A DNA stretch of 64,000 bases from Saprospiraceae bacterium (GTDB taxonomy: Bacteria > Bacteroidota > Bacteroidia > Chitinophagales > Saprospiraceae). The translations under genes were made by a program, and so were the position numbers. The notes under the pieces are model-generated. The model saw nothing but the letters and a program-made list of their open reading frames with translations. It was not told the origin of the DNA and did not search any database. Shown in pieces: positions 52,872 to 62,091 of the stretch; within the stretch, counting starts at the first letter, position 1, and each line of letters opens with the position of its first letter. The stretch covers positions 62,001-126,000 of the forward strand of contig JAGPCT010000002.1 of assembly GCA_018057925.1 (NCBI GenBank). The letters run 5' to 3'.

Positions 52872-53432
52872 TCAAATGACTTTATTTGGATTTTTCTTTA
52901 TGAAATCTGACCAATTTTTACTGCCGCCTTTTTGTGAAAATCCACCTTTAGAAAAAGAATGACATATAGCAACGGAAAGTGCGTCGGTAGCATCTAAACC
53001 TACATTTTGCAGGTTTACACTGAATTGCTTTTCAATCATCCTTGCAACTTGTTCTTTGGATGCATTTCCATTTCCGGCTACGGATAGTTTGATTTTTCGA
53101 GGAGAATATTCGGTGGTTAATAATCCGAAATATCTCGCAGCAGAAATAACAACACCTTGAGCTCTTCCCAATTTTAGCATGGATTGGACGTTTTTGCCAA
53201 AAAATGGCGCTTCTATAGCTAATTCTGTAATTTGATACTTTTGAATCAGTTTTTCCATCTTTACAAAAATTTGGTGAAGTTTTTCATGACCATCATCAAT
53301 ATATTGGAGGTTGAGTACGCCGTAATCCATTAATTGAGGCATTGGTTTGTTATGCTTTATAACCGCAAATCCCATTTTGATGGTACCGGGATCGATTCCT
53401 AATATTATTGATTCAGATTTTACTGGATTCAT
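52872..53432 (-). CDS. ruvC: Crossover junction endodeoxyribonuclease RuvC
   Basis: A 186-residue Holliday-junction resolvase. The four catalytic acids are D14 (ILGIDPGTIKMGFAV), E74 (LAIEAPFFGKN), D147 and D150 (GLDATDALSVAICH). Also typical are SMLKLGRAQGVVISAA and the PRKIKLSVAGNGNASKEQVARMI segment. It cuts four-way junctions as a dimer with RuvAB; no ruvA or ruvB lies in the window. The gene is convergent with the HIT gene and is preceded by repeat copy G. The C-terminal basic tail (KGGSKNWSDFIKKNPNK) is a little longer than usual. Confidence 0.95.
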   Translation of the reverse strand: MNPVKSESIILGIDPGTIKMGFAVIKHNKPMPQLMDYGVLNLQYIDDGHEKLHQIFVKMEKLIQKYQITELAIEAPFFGKNVQSMLKLGRAQGVVISAARYFGLLTTEYSPRKIKLSVAGNGNASKEQVARMIEKQFSVNLQNVGLDATDALSVAICHSFSKGGFSQKGGSKNWSDFIKKNPNKVI

Positions 53433-53568
53433 CGCTTAAAATTACACCTTTATACTTAAATAGCCTTAAATTACATATTAAATCCCAATTTAGCCGTATA
53501 AGTTTTGACAATTTGAATAATGTTGATTAGGAGGGTAAACCCAAAGTACAATTCTTTTCAGTATTTGC

Positions 53569-53722
53569 TTAACCCAAATTCCGAATTAGACAATTGCGGA
53601 ATCGATTTACGACTCGTAATCAATGGTTTACAGAAACCATTGAAACGATTCGTACATCGGGATTTCCCTCATAATCAGCACTATACGGTTTTTCAAAACC
53701 TTTACTGCTGAATTCGGGTTAA
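53569..53722 (+). repeat. Interspersed hairpin repeat, copy G (full length)
   Basis: One of the two best copies, 154 bp. The ends are TTAACCCAAATTC and GAATTCGGGTTAA, a 13-bp terminal inverted repeat with one mismatch. Interior modules in order: ATTCCGAATTAGACAATTGCGGAAT hairpin (slightly damaged), ACGACTCGTAATC, AATGGTTTACAGAAACCATT hairpin, CGATTCGTACATCG palindrome, GGGATTTCCC, then nested TCAGCA...TGCTGA around GGTTTTTCAAAACC. It occupies half of the gap between ruvC and the GNAT gene. Confidence 0.9.
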
Positions 53723-53740
53723 TGCCGAATTTGAGATTAA

Positions 53741-54259
53741 CTAATTTGTATTTTCCCAATTGTATCTTCTTATGGCATAAATGAGTTCATCCAAATATTC
53801 GCCATTTTTGTAAAGTATATTATTATAACGTCCCTCTAATAAGAAATTATTTTTTTCAAGGATTTTTTGAGACGCAAAGTTAGTCCCATACGGTCTTGCA
53901 AATATCCTTTCAATGTCGAAGGTTGAAAAACCAAACTGAATTATCTGTTTTATAGCTTTACTAACAATTCCATATCCCCAGAATGGTTCACCTAGCCAAT
54001 ATCCAAGTTCGGCATTTTTAATAAAAATATCTGATTGAGGATGTATGCCGATGCCACCTACTGCTTCTTGATTAACTTCTATAGCAAAAATATGAATAGG
54101 ATCATCCTTTGTTGCATATTCTATAAATGCCTTTCCGTCTTGAATCGTGTAAGGATGTGGGAACTGATTGGTTAAATTTTTAGCAATGTTCCAATTATTG
54201 GCATATTTAATTAAACTATTTATATCTGAAGCTTTCCAGGGTCTTAGTATAAATTCCAT
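53741..54259 (-). CDS. GNAT family N-acetyltransferase (RimJ/RimL-like)
   Basis: A 172-residue acetyltransferase. It opens LRPWKASDINSLIKYANN and carries IFAIEVNQEAVGGIGIHP (strand 4), ELGYWLGEPFWGYGIVSKAIKQIIQFGF (acetyl-CoA loop and helix) and IFARPYGTNFASQKILEKNNFLLEG (GNAT C-terminal motif). Relatives acetylate protein N-termini or small amines; target unknown. It is last in the Nudix - kdsB - GNAT unit, 6 bp after kdsB. Confidence 0.9.
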   Translation of the reverse strand: MEFILRPWKASDINSLIKYANNWNIAKNLTNQFPHPYTIQDGKAFIEYATKDDPIHIFAIEVNQEAVGGIGIHPQSDIFIKNAELGYWLGEPFWGYGIVSKAIKQIIQFGFSTFDIERIFARPYGTNFASQKILEKNNFLLEGRYNNILYKNGEYLDELIYAIRRYNWENTN

Positions 54260-54265
54260 GTGTAT

Positions 54266-55006
54266 TTAGGATTGAAGTTGTTGATAATATTTAATTGCTT
54301 TTTCCAAATCTTCAGGCGTGTCGATACTCACACCTTGTGATTCAGTAATGGCCATTTTTATTTTCATACCATATTCAAGATAGCGCAGGCATTCGATCAT
54401 TTCTTGATCTTCTAAATTACTTTCAGGTAAAAGTTCTATTTTCTTTAAGGCAGCCGCTCTATATCCATAGATGCCGATATGCCGAAAACAATTCCTTTTG
54501 CTTTGTAAATTTCTTTGGTAGGGAATAGGACTTCTAGAAAAATACAAAGCCTCACCGTTCGATGTAGTTACTACTTTGACAACATTTGGATTGGCTATTT
54601 GGGTTTCATCAATGATAGGAGTCATGGGAGAAACAATGTCTATTTTTTCAGAAACATCTGCTTTAAAAATGTCTATTAAAGATTTGAGTATGGAGCTTTG
54701 GACAAATGGCTCGTCACCTTGAACATTGAAAATGATTGGAAAATCTAGGGTTTTGGCGATTTCACTTATTCTAGCTGTTCCATTATCATGTTCATTTTGG
54801 CTCATATATGCCACGCCTCCGTTGTCTGTAATTTCTGAATATATATCTGAATGATTGCAGACAACACCCACATGATCGAAAAGCTTTGAAGCAATCATAT
54901 TATCATGCACATGGCGGATAATAGATTTGCTGCCAATCTTATGTAATAACTTGCCGGGAAAACGAGAGGATTCCAGTCGAGCAGGTATCAATGCTGCTAT
55001 TTTCAT
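54266..55006 (-). CDS. kdsB: 3-deoxy-manno-octulosonate cytidylyltransferase
   Basis: A 246-residue CMP-Kdo synthetase. Signature opening ALIPARLESSRFPGKLL (CTP-binding), then FNVQGDEPFV, SPMTPIIDETQIANPNVVKVV, ALYFSRSPIPYQR, FRHIGIYGYR, LEDQEMIECLRYLEYG and the closing GVSIDTPEDLEKA. It activates Kdo for lipopolysaccharide inner-core synthesis. It is in a minus-strand unit after the Nudix gene (12-bp gap). Confidence 0.96.
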   Translation of the reverse strand: MKIAALIPARLESSRFPGKLLHKIGSKSIIRHVHDNMIASKLFDHVGVVCNHSDIYSEITDNGGVAYMSQNEHDNGTARISEIAKTLDFPIIFNVQGDEPFVQSSILKSLIDIFKADVSEKIDIVSPMTPIIDETQIANPNVVKVVTTSNGEALYFSRSPIPYQRNLQSKRNCFRHIGIYGYRAAALKKIELLPESNLEDQEMIECLRYLEYGMKIKMAITESQGVSIDTPEDLEKAIKYYQQLQS

Positions 55007-55018
55007 GTTATTAATTTT

Positions 55019-55642
55019 TTAAACAACTCTTTGCAAGATATCGACAATATTATTAAAAACGGGCTTACATTCACGTAGAAAAGTCGGAATTGGAAGCCAT
55101 ACTCCATCATCAATATCTTCTTCACGCTGAACTTTTACTGGTTGTTTGTGGGTTTTCATTTTAAACCAATTGGTTTTTTTTAAGTAATAATTTCCATTTT
55201 TTTGGGTCTTAAACAAATGAAATGTTTCACCAATTTCACTTATAAGTTTTAATCCGGAAATACCTGTTTCTTCTTCGACTTCGCGAATAGCAGTCATTTC
55301 AATATTTTCGCCCGGATCTTGTTTGCCTTTTGGAAGGTCCCAAAATCCTCTTCTATAGATAAAGAGTACTTCATTTAGTTCGTTGAATACGACACCTCCA
55401 CCGGCAGTTATAACTTTTATCTCAGACTTTAAATCTTTTAAAATATTTTCAGGTTGATGCGAAAATATATAAATTGCATCAAAAGAGTAGGGTGGTTCAC
55501 ACAACTTTATCATTTGGTGTAATGATGTGGATTTACCTAGATATGGGAGGATGAGGGTTTTATTGTTTGGATTACGAATATTGGTAACCAATTCACTTTT
55601 TAGCAAAGTAACAGGTATCTCGTTGATATAAATTTTATACAT
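55019..55642 (-). CDS. Nudix hydrolase
   Basis: A 207-residue protein with a C-terminal Nudix domain. The Nudix box GX5EX7REUXEEXGU is exact, from G106 through E112 (GKQDPGE) to R120-E-V-E-E-E-T-G127, preceded by WDLPKGK. The first ~80 residues form an extra N-terminal domain without a family I recognise (with YKIYINEIPVTLL and SFDAIYIFS). It hydrolyses some nucleoside diphosphate derivative; the specificity is unknown. It heads a unit with kdsB and is divergent from pyrE with only 17 bp between start codons. Confidence 0.9.
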   Translation of the reverse strand: MYKIYINEIPVTLLKSELVTNIRNPNNKTLILPYLGKSTSLHQMIKLCEPPYSFDAIYIFSHQPENILKDLKSEIKVITAGGGVVFNELNEVLFIYRRGFWDLPKGKQDPGENIEMTAIREVEEETGISGLKLISEIGETFHLFKTQKNGNYYLKKTNWFKMKTHKQPVKVQREEDIDDGVWLPIPTFLRECKPVFNNIVDILQRVV

Positions 55643-55645
55643 TTG
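55638..55645 (+). promoter_or_regulatory. Possible -7 element of pyrE
   Basis: TACATTTG, an exact TAnnTTTG match, 14 nt before the pyrE ATG and overlapping the start codon of the divergent Nudix gene. The nearest TTG upstream is too close (12-bp spacer), so the -33 element is unclear. Confidence 0.35.
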
Positions 55646-55659
55646 ATGTTAATTCCTAT

Positions 55660-56292
55660 ATGATGGTTGATTATAAAACAAAAATAGCGCAAAAGCTACT
55701 GCAAATTAACGCAATTAATCTTAATTATGATGAGCCTTTCAAGTGGGCTTCAGGAATAAAATCGCCTATTTATTGTGATAACAGAAAGAGTTTAAGCGAT
55801 ATAGAGGCGCGGAATTTAATTTGTCAAGGATTTGTGGAGGCGTCAAAAGGATTTGGTGCTTTCGATGTAGTCGCCGGTGTAGCAACAGGTGGTATAGCTC
55901 ATGGAATGTTGTTAGCGGATCGATTGGGAGTTCCATTTGTATATGTTAGGACTTCGGCCAAGTCGCATGGGTTAAAGAATGCTGTTGAGGGGCATCTGTC
56001 GGAAGGTCAGCGTGTTTTGGTGGTTGAAGATTTGATTTCTACCGGTGGGAGTAGCTTTCAGGCGATTGAGTCACTAAGAGAAGCTGGCGCTCAAGTGATT
56101 GGGATGGTGGCTATTTTTACTTATGGATTTGATGAATCTAAAAATTTATTTGATAGTCACAATATTCCGGTTGCAACACTTTCAAATTATGATGTTTTAA
56201 TAGAAGTCGCTAAGGATGCCCAAATGATTCAGGAAAATCAAGTTGATGGTTTGAAAGAATGGAAGAAAGATCCAAAATCTTGGCGACAATAG
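55660..56292 (+). CDS. pyrE: Orotate phosphoribosyltransferase
   Basis: A 210-residue OPRTase: INLNYDEPFKWASGIKSPIYCDNRKSLS at the N-terminus (orotate site), VVAGVATGGIAHGMLLADRLGVPFVYVRTSAKSHGLKNAVEG (flexible catalytic loop) and the PRPP motif VLVVEDLISTGGSS. It makes orotidine 5'-phosphate in pyrimidine synthesis. Two tandem ATG codons start the frame (55660 and 55663). No other pyr genes are adjacent. The M42 peptidase gene follows after a 67-bp gap with its own promoter-like sequence. Confidence 0.95.
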   Translation: MMVDYKTKIAQKLLQINAINLNYDEPFKWASGIKSPIYCDNRKSLSDIEARNLICQGFVEASKGFGAFDVVAGVATGGIAHGMLLADRLGVPFVYVRTSAKSHGLKNAVEGHLSEGQRVLVVEDLISTGGSSFQAIESLREAGAQVIGMVAIFTYGFDESKNLFDSHNIPVATLSNYDVLIEVAKDAQMIQENQVDGLKEWKKDPKSWRQ

Positions 56293-56325
56293 TTGGTAAT
56301 AGGAATAAAAATTATATTACCTTCG
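56293..56325 (+). promoter_or_regulatory. Possible promoter for the M42 peptidase gene
   Basis: TTG (56293-56295), a 22-bp spacer and TACCTTCG (56318-56325), one base off TAnnTTTG, 34 nt before the ATG. Confidence 0.4.
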
Positions 56326-56359
56326 TAAACTTTTAAAAAACAGATTAATATTATAGATT

Positions 56360-57442
56360 ATGTCTGAGGCACAACATTCTGATCCCCTTAATTTTTTGTA
56401 TAGTTATATGAATAATGCCTCTCCAACAGGATTTGAAAAGGAAGGTCAAAAAATATGGACTAATTATATTTCACCATTTGTAGATGAGATTAGGTCAGAT
56501 TATTATGGAACAGCCTATGGTATTATCAATCCGGATCATCCTTATAAGGTTGTAGTAGAAGCACATGCTGATGAAATTTCTTGGTTTGTCAATTATATCA
56601 ATGATGATGGATTTATTTATGTCATTCGTAATGGAGGCTCTGACCATATCATTGCCCCATCTATGCGGGTTAATATTCATACACCTGGTGGAATTGTAAA
56701 GGGCGTCTTTGGTTGGCCGGCTATTCATACAAGAAGGGGAAAGAATCTGGATATGGCACCTGCCTTGGACAATATTTGTATTGATATAGGGGCTAGTTCT
56801 AAAGCGGAAGTTTTAGAAAGTGGTATTCATGTCGGTTGTGTAGTTACCTATCAAGATGAATTTTCAGAATTGGGGAGTAAATATTATTGTGGTCGAGCCT
56901 TAGATAACCGAATGGGAGGATATTGTATTGCCCAAGTAGCGCGGCTGATTGCATTAAATAAAATAGAAATTCCATTTGGACTCTACTTTGTAAATTCAGT
57001 TCAAGAGGAAATTGGTTTGAGAGGGGCCGAGATGATAGCCAATACAATAAGGCCCAATGTGGCCATTGTTACCGACGTAACGCATGATACTCGAACACCT
57101 ATGATAAATAAAGTAGAACAAGGAGATGTAGCCAGTGGCGCAGGCCCTGCATTAACCTATGCCCCTTCCATTCATAATAAACTCCTGAGTATTGTCATAG
57201 AAACGGCAAAGGAATCGGGAATTCCATTTCAACTTTCAGCTGCCTCAAGGAGTACGGGCACAGATACGGATGCATTCGCATACTCCAATGGTGGAATACC
57301 AAGTACACTCATATCCTTGCCGTTGAGGTATATGCATACCACTGTTGAAATGGCGCATAAAGAAGATATCGAAAATATTATTCAACTTATCTATAAAACT
57401 ATTTTGCGATTGGACCCGTCTTTTGATTATAAGTATTTTTAG
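56360..57442 (+). CDS. M42 family metallopeptidase (glutamyl aminopeptidase / endoglucanase-like)
   Basis: A 360-residue dinuclear-metal aminopeptidase. Metal and catalytic residues are seen in VVVEAHADEISWFV (His and Asp), GRALDNRMGGY (bridging Asp), VNSVQEEIGLRGAEM (catalytic Glu and ligand Glu), IVTDVTHDTRTP (Asp) and RYMHTTVEM (His). Family members form tetrahedral dodecamers in the cytoplasm that trim peptides. The opening MNNASPTGFEKEGQKIW is typical. It is convergent with the acyltransferase gene. Confidence 0.93.
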   Translation: MSEAQHSDPLNFLYSYMNNASPTGFEKEGQKIWTNYISPFVDEIRSDYYGTAYGIINPDHPYKVVVEAHADEISWFVNYINDDGFIYVIRNGGSDHIIAPSMRVNIHTPGGIVKGVFGWPAIHTRRGKNLDMAPALDNICIDIGASSKAEVLESGIHVGCVVTYQDEFSELGSKYYCGRALDNRMGGYCIAQVARLIALNKIEIPFGLYFVNSVQEEIGLRGAEMIANTIRPNVAIVTDVTHDTRTPMINKVEQGDVASGAGPALTYAPSIHNKLLSIVIETAKESGIPFQLSAASRSTGTDTDAFAYSNGGIPSTLISLPLRYMHTTVEMAHKEDIENIIQLIYKTILRLDPSFDYKYF

Positions 57443-57486
57443 TAAAAATTGAATGAAAAAAGATATCTTTCAAATTAAACCTTGTG

Positions 57487-58383
57487 TTAGCTTCTAAGAG
57501 AACGTAGGATGTAATCTTCCGGCTTTTTACGTTTCCATCTTTTATGACTCCATAACCAAAAAGGAGGATTCTGTCTAATATCATTTTCTAGGAGATGCGT
57601 TATATTTTCTGTGATACTTCCTTCTTTCATCTTTGATGGGTCTTTGCACACTTCTATTAAATTCAAGGTGTAATATCCTCTTTTAACTTTTGAAATCTGA
57701 CCATAATATACAGGCATATTGTATTTATATGCATATTTCTCTACACCTAACAAAATGCCAGTTTCCTGATTGAGAAATTGCATCCAATATGCATTATAGG
57801 CGTTGCTGGGTGATTGGTCAAATCCGAAAATTGTTGCTATTGCTTTATCCTTATTATGATTGAGAAAGTGACCGATTTGTTTCGTAGGTATCATCTTTAG
57901 TCCATACTTTCCTCTGGTTTCTTTCATTTTATCGTCAAAAAATTTGTTTTTTAACGGGCTATAGATGGCCACCGTTTGAAAAGGTATAAATTCACTAATG
58001 GTAATGGCAAATAATTCCCAGTTATTGTAATGACCGCCTGCAATGATTACATTTTTACCTTCATTAAAAAAATCATTAATAGTGCTTAAATTTTCCATTT
58101 TCATGTGTTTGAGGGCATCCTCTTTCGAAATGGTAAAATACTTTAGGCTTTCGACGATCAGGTCACTAAAGTGTTTATAAAAGGTTCTAACAATAAAATC
58201 TTTCTCTTTGTCGGACTTTTCAGGAAAAGAACGATATATATTTCCTTTAATTACTTGTTTTCTATATCCGGTATAGTAGAAAATAAGAAATAGAATATCT
58301 GATATCCAATACAATACCCGCATGGGTAAATGTGATAAGGGTATAAGGATGCTGTAATAAAATAAAGCGATTAACAGATGCAT
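57487..58383 (-). CDS. LpxL/HtrB-like lysophospholipid (lipid A) acyltransferase
   Basis: A 298-residue membrane-associated acyltransferase. An N-terminal hydrophobic segment (~1-40) is followed by the family motif VIIAGGHYNNWELFA (catalytic His with acidic Glu, corresponding to HxGNWE), a VAIYSPLKNKFFDDKMKETRGKYGLKMI segment, and GFDQSP. It most likely adds a secondary acyl chain to lipid A or an amino lipid. It is the last gene of the HEAT-cyclophilin - gcvT - GbsR-like - acyltransferase unit, 11 bp after the regulator gene. Confidence 0.87.
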   Translation of the reverse strand: MHLLIALFYYSILIPLSHLPMRVLYWISDILFLIFYYTGYRKQVIKGNIYRSFPEKSDKEKDFIVRTFYKHFSDLIVESLKYFTISKEDALKHMKMENLSTINDFFNEGKNVIIAGGHYNNWELFAITISEFIPFQTVAIYSPLKNKFFDDKMKETRGKYGLKMIPTKQIGHFLNHNKDKAIATIFGFDQSPSNAYNAYWMQFLNQETGILLGVEKYAYKYNMPVYYGQISKVKRGYYTLNLIEVCKDPSKMKEGSITENITHLLENDIRQNPPFWLWSHKRWKRKKPEDYILRSLRS

Positions 58384-58394
58384 ATTCTGTTCTA

Positions 58395-58907
58395 TTAATG
58401 TTCCATTTTTATTAAAGTTTCCATCATATTTTCTTGGTCAATATTGAGTATAGAATCCAATGCATTGTCTATAAGTGAACTGATGGCTTTTATATCGGTA
58501 ATTACTTTGACAAATTCAGTAGATTCGGCGCAATTTGCTTGTTGGTGATCTACCTTTTGTATTAAATCTATGATTGGATCTAATTCACGCCGTTTTCGGT
58601 TCAAAATAATTTGCCTAAATACGGTTAGCATGTTTTTTTCTGCAAAATAGAAATCTTTTCGACCGGAAGTGTTTTGACATTTATACACCAATCCCCATTC
58701 TACCAATTCTCTTAAATGTGTATTTACTCCACCACTGGAAATTTCAAGTTCCTCAATGATGCAAGGGGCACTTAAGGGTTTTGAACTAATGATTAATAGG
58801 GCATGTACTTGTGCCATACTCTTACATATCCCCCAGAAACCACTGATTCGACCCCAATTTTCGATAAATTCCTTCTTAGTTGCCAAAAACTCTGAACTAC
58901 ACCCCAT
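58395..58907 (-). CDS. GbsR/MarR family transcriptional regulator
   Basis: A 170-residue winged-helix regulator. The block FIENWGRISGFWGICKSMAQVHALLIISSKPLS is typical of the GbsR group, and the recognition helix region is IIEELEISSGGVNTHLRELVEWGLVYK with wing GRKDFYFAEKN. C-terminal helices would dimerise. It may control its own unit or the downstream acyltransferase; no operator can be named, although the A/T-rich 19 bp before its ATG is the only intergenic space. Confidence 0.88.
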   Translation of the reverse strand: MGCSSEFLATKKEFIENWGRISGFWGICKSMAQVHALLIISSKPLSAPCIIEELEISSGGVNTHLRELVEWGLVYKCQNTSGRKDFYFAEKNMLTVFRQIILNRKRRELDPIIDLIQKVDHQQANCAESTEFVKVITDIKAISSLIDNALDSILNIDQENMMETLIKMEH

Positions 58908-58926
58908 CCTCCAAATTGATTATTTA

Positions 58927-60024
58927 TTACAACTGTATTATTGGTAATTTAACGATTGTTGCTTCAAAAAGTTTATTGTTTATTTCTATGTTAATTTGAC
59001 TTCCCGGCTTTGAATGCGTTGTTTTGACATATCCAAGCCCAATGGGATACCCGAGTGAAGGAGACATTGTTCCTGAAGTTACTACACCAATTTCTTCACC
59101 ATCTGCTGTTAAGATGCGATATCCATGACGTGGTACTCTTCTGTCTTTCAACTCATAGCCAATTAATTTTCTGGATAATCCTTCTGCTTTTTGAGCTTCA
59201 AATATTTCTGAAGAGTTGAATTTGCCTTTTTTTAACTTGGTTATCCATCCTAATCCTGCTTCCAATGGTGAAGTCGTTTCGTCTATATCATTTCCATACA
59301 AGCAGAATCCCATTTCCATTCGAAGTGTATCTCTTGCCCCCAATCCTGCTGGCATTATTCCGTATTCTTCACCTGCTTCCATCAGTTTGTCCCACAATAA
59401 TTCAACAGCTTCATTTTTGCAATAAAGTTCAAATCCTCCTGAACCGGTATATCCTGTTGCAGACACTATGACTTCATTGATGCCGGCAACCGTTCCGATT
59501 TTATAGTGATAATATGGGATTTCAGAAAGGTTGATATTGGTAAGTTTTTGTAACGTATCTAATGCTTTTGGTCCCTGCAAGGCTAATAAAGCAGTGTCAT
59601 CCGATTGATTTTCAATATGCACATCCCCTGCTTTAAAAGATTGTATCCAATCCCAATCTTTAGCCATATTCCCTGCATTGACTACTAACAAATAGTTTTT
59701 AGCTCCGTCCTTATCTTCCATTCGATATACTAACAAATCATCCACAATCCCGCCATTGGTATTTGGGAAACATGAATATTGAATACTTCCCGGTTGGAGT
59801 GCACTGACATCGTTAGAAGTGATTTTTTGTAAGAGAGCTTCGGCATCATTTCCATTTACCCAAAATTCTCCCATGTGGCTTACATCAAATAATCCCACAC
59901 CCTTACGAACAGCTAAATGCTCGTCAATGATACTTTTATAAGAAATAGGCATATTATAGCCTGCAAATTCAGCCATTTTGGCTCCTAATTCTTTATGTTT
60001 GGAAGTAAGAGGAGTTTCTTTCAT
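58927..60024 (-). CDS. gcvT: Aminomethyltransferase (glycine cleavage T protein)
   Basis: A 365-residue GcvT: opening TPLTSKHKELGAKMAEFAGYNMPI, then GVGLFDVSHMGEFWVNGNDA, GGIVDDLLVYRM (the conserved Asp contacting folate), GYTGSGGFELYC, GLGARDTLRMEMGFCLYGNDIDE and a C-terminal GVVTSGTMSPSLGYPIGLGYV. It releases ammonia and makes methylenetetrahydrofolate from aminomethyl-lipoyl-H protein. The P and H protein genes are not in the window. It lies 12 bp after the HEAT-cyclophilin gene on the same strand. Confidence 0.96.
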   Translation of the reverse strand: MKETPLTSKHKELGAKMAEFAGYNMPISYKSIIDEHLAVRKGVGLFDVSHMGEFWVNGNDAEALLQKITSNDVSALQPGSIQYSCFPNTNGGIVDDLLVYRMEDKDGAKNYLLVVNAGNMAKDWDWIQSFKAGDVHIENQSDDTALLALQGPKALDTLQKLTNINLSEIPYYHYKIGTVAGINEVIVSATGYTGSGGFELYCKNEAVELLWDKLMEAGEEYGIMPAGLGARDTLRMEMGFCLYGNDIDETTSPLEAGLGWITKLKKGKFNSSEIFEAQKAEGLSRKLIGYELKDRRVPRHGYRILTADGEEIGVVTSGTMSPSLGYPIGLGYVKTTHSKPGSQINIEINNKLFEATIVKLPIIQL

Positions 60025-60036
60025 GTTATATTTATT

Positions 60037-62040
60037 TTATTTAATGTTTATTTTTAATATTTTGTCACCCCGATTGATTTTATTGACAACATCCTGACCT
60101 GAAATAACCCGTGCAAAGATTGTGTATCTTCCGTCTAAATGAGGTGTTGCAGAGGAAGTTATGAAGAATTGTGCAGATTCGGTATCAGGGCCGGCAGAAG
60201 CCATTCCGACCATTCCCGGTCTGTCATAATAAATGTGACTGTATTCCGATCTAATTGTATAATTCAATGCGCCAAATCCGTCGCCTCTATTACAACCATT
60301 TTGAATAACAAAATTAGGTACAACTCGGTGAAATGCTTTACCGTTGAAATAATTGCGTTTTAGCAACTCAACCCAGTTGGCCACGGTCATTGGTGCGGTT
60401 GTGGGCAAAAGCTCGATCTTTATAACTCCTTTGCTGGTATGAATTTCACAGGTTGTACTGTCTGTAATATTATTCAATACAGCCCAGTCCATCATTCTAA
60501 ATCCCTTATTTGGCGCAGGTCGATATGGCTGCCCACTCCAATAAGAAATCGTCTTTGATAACTCATTATATGCCTCTACATTTTCGGGAAGCTTTTGTTT
60601 CCTCATAGCAATTCTAAATATTGAATCACTAGGATAAAATGTTTTTAAATTAAGTACAGGATCTCGTAATACCATCGCTGCAGTGGAAACCAAACCTACA
60701 TCTTTTGATAAAATTCCGTCTATCAAATAGGAGAATATAAGCCTTTTATATGGAATAAAATTAGATTTGTAAACTTTTGGAAAGTAAGGATTTGATAGAA
60801 TGTTACCAAAGCATTCGAGGCCGGTAACTTGCATTACTTTATCAGGCGCTTTTTCAGTTACACTTCTTATAAAAACAAAGTTGGTTACATCATTTGATAA
60901 TGCCCTTATAATATCTGTCTTGCGATAAATATCAGATACTTTAAGTAAACTATCTTTTAAGATATCATTGATAGTAGATTTAGTTACGGAAAATGTGTAA
61001 GGCGTGTGTTTATTGGCTGCTGCTAACAATTCAATGTGAGCGGCTTTATTGGTAGTTGGATTAAAATAATAATCCATATATTTTTTTGAATCTTCGGGAT
61101 TCCCGTTATCAATGAGATAATTTGCAGCTGATCTTGCTATAAGGAAATTATTATCTTGTAAATATTGAAACGCAATGGTGTCGACTTCAGCGTATGAGAA
61201 AGAATTTAAATTATTGATTAAAATATATCTGATTGCTTGATCCGAGGATTTGGCTAATTCGTTTTGAATAAAGTTGAAAGCTTTTTCAGTTTTAGTCTTT
61301 GAGATCGCTGCGGATAAAGCTTTTCTGATATCAAGGTTTCTTTCATTATTGTAAATGTGAATTAAAGTGTCAATTTGATTTTTTAGATCAATACCCTTCA
61401 CTTTTGTCAGGTAGTTTGAAGCATAAAGCCTAGATTCGATTGAATAAGAGGATTGTCTAATTATCCGCAAGCAAGTATTGGTGCCTTCCGGAACGGACAA
61501 ATTCCGGAGAGCAAATTGATACAATGCCCTCGTCTGCCCTGTAACCAAAATGCTATCGCTAGGGAGATATGATTTAACTCCGGCAATTAACTTTAAGGTC
61601 TCAATGTCTCCGCATTTACCCAAAGATTCCAAAATAGTAGCATTAAAAAGCTGATTGTTGTTTAGGCTGTCAAATTTTACAAAGGCTTGCGTAAGATAAT
61701 GCTCAGCTTTTATACTTTTTTGTTGACCCAAACTATATGCAGCGGCTATTCTGACATTCTCGTCAATATCTTTAAGTAATGGGGCAATTGAATCAATAAT
61801 TGTTGTATCTCTCCAAGAGGCAAAAGCATTCACAGCAATATAGCGCACTGTTGGATTTTTATGGTGAAAGTAGGAAAGTAACGAATCTCTTGATTGGTTG
61901 TATCCGGCTTCAAAAGCCTGTTGTATTTCCTTGTCTTCTAAATCTAAGGCAAAGTCAAGATTTGATTTAGGTTTATTTGGTATGCATGCACTGATACCAA
62001 TGGTAATCACTGAAACCCAGAAATAAAATAATTTTTTCAT
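60037..62040 (-). CDS. HEAT-repeat lipoprotein fused to a cyclophilin-type peptidyl-prolyl isomerase
   Basis: A 667-residue protein. The N-terminus has a lipoprotein signal (ITIGISA-C19). Residues ~35-480 form a long alpha-solenoid of HEAT-like repeats (PTVRYIAVNAFASWRDT, ENVRIAAAYSLGQQKSIKAEHYL, FLIARSAANYLIDNGN). The last ~145 residues are a cyclophilin domain: IHTSKGVIKIELLPTTAPMTVANWVELL, GKAFHRVVPNFVIQNGCNRGDGFG, RPGMVGMASAGPDTESAQFFIT, LDGRYTIFARVISGQDVVNKI. The catalytic Arg in FHRVVP and the QFFIT motif are present. It would isomerise prolines in envelope proteins, with the solenoid as a docking scaffold. It heads a unit that includes gcvT. Confidence 0.92.
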   Translation of the reverse strand: MKKLFYFWVSVITIGISACIPNKPKSNLDFALDLEDKEIQQAFEAGYNQSRDSLLSYFHHKNPTVRYIAVNAFASWRDTTIIDSIAPLLKDIDENVRIAAAYSLGQQKSIKAEHYLTQAFVKFDSLNNNQLFNATILESLGKCGDIETLKLIAGVKSYLPSDSILVTGQTRALYQFALRNLSVPEGTNTCLRIIRQSSYSIESRLYASNYLTKVKGIDLKNQIDTLIHIYNNERNLDIRKALSAAISKTKTEKAFNFIQNELAKSSDQAIRYILINNLNSFSYAEVDTIAFQYLQDNNFLIARSAANYLIDNGNPEDSKKYMDYYFNPTTNKAAHIELLAAANKHTPYTFSVTKSTINDILKDSLLKVSDIYRKTDIIRALSNDVTNFVFIRSVTEKAPDKVMQVTGLECFGNILSNPYFPKVYKSNFIPYKRLIFSYLIDGILSKDVGLVSTAAMVLRDPVLNLKTFYPSDSIFRIAMRKQKLPENVEAYNELSKTISYWSGQPYRPAPNKGFRMMDWAVLNNITDSTTCEIHTSKGVIKIELLPTTAPMTVANWVELLKRNYFNGKAFHRVVPNFVIQNGCNRGDGFGALNYTIRSEYSHIYYDRPGMVGMASAGPDTESAQFFITSSATPHLDGRYTIFARVISGQDVVNKINRGDKILKINIK

Positions 62041-62091
62041 GTACTATTATTGCTTTTCTGTAGAAAAAGTCAAAGCTCTCAGAAATTTATG

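Noticed and set aside
53520..53711. 63-codon frame in the ruvC - GNAT gap
   Set aside because: It runs through repeat copy G, whose sequence is conserved as hairpins with no shared reading frame among copies.
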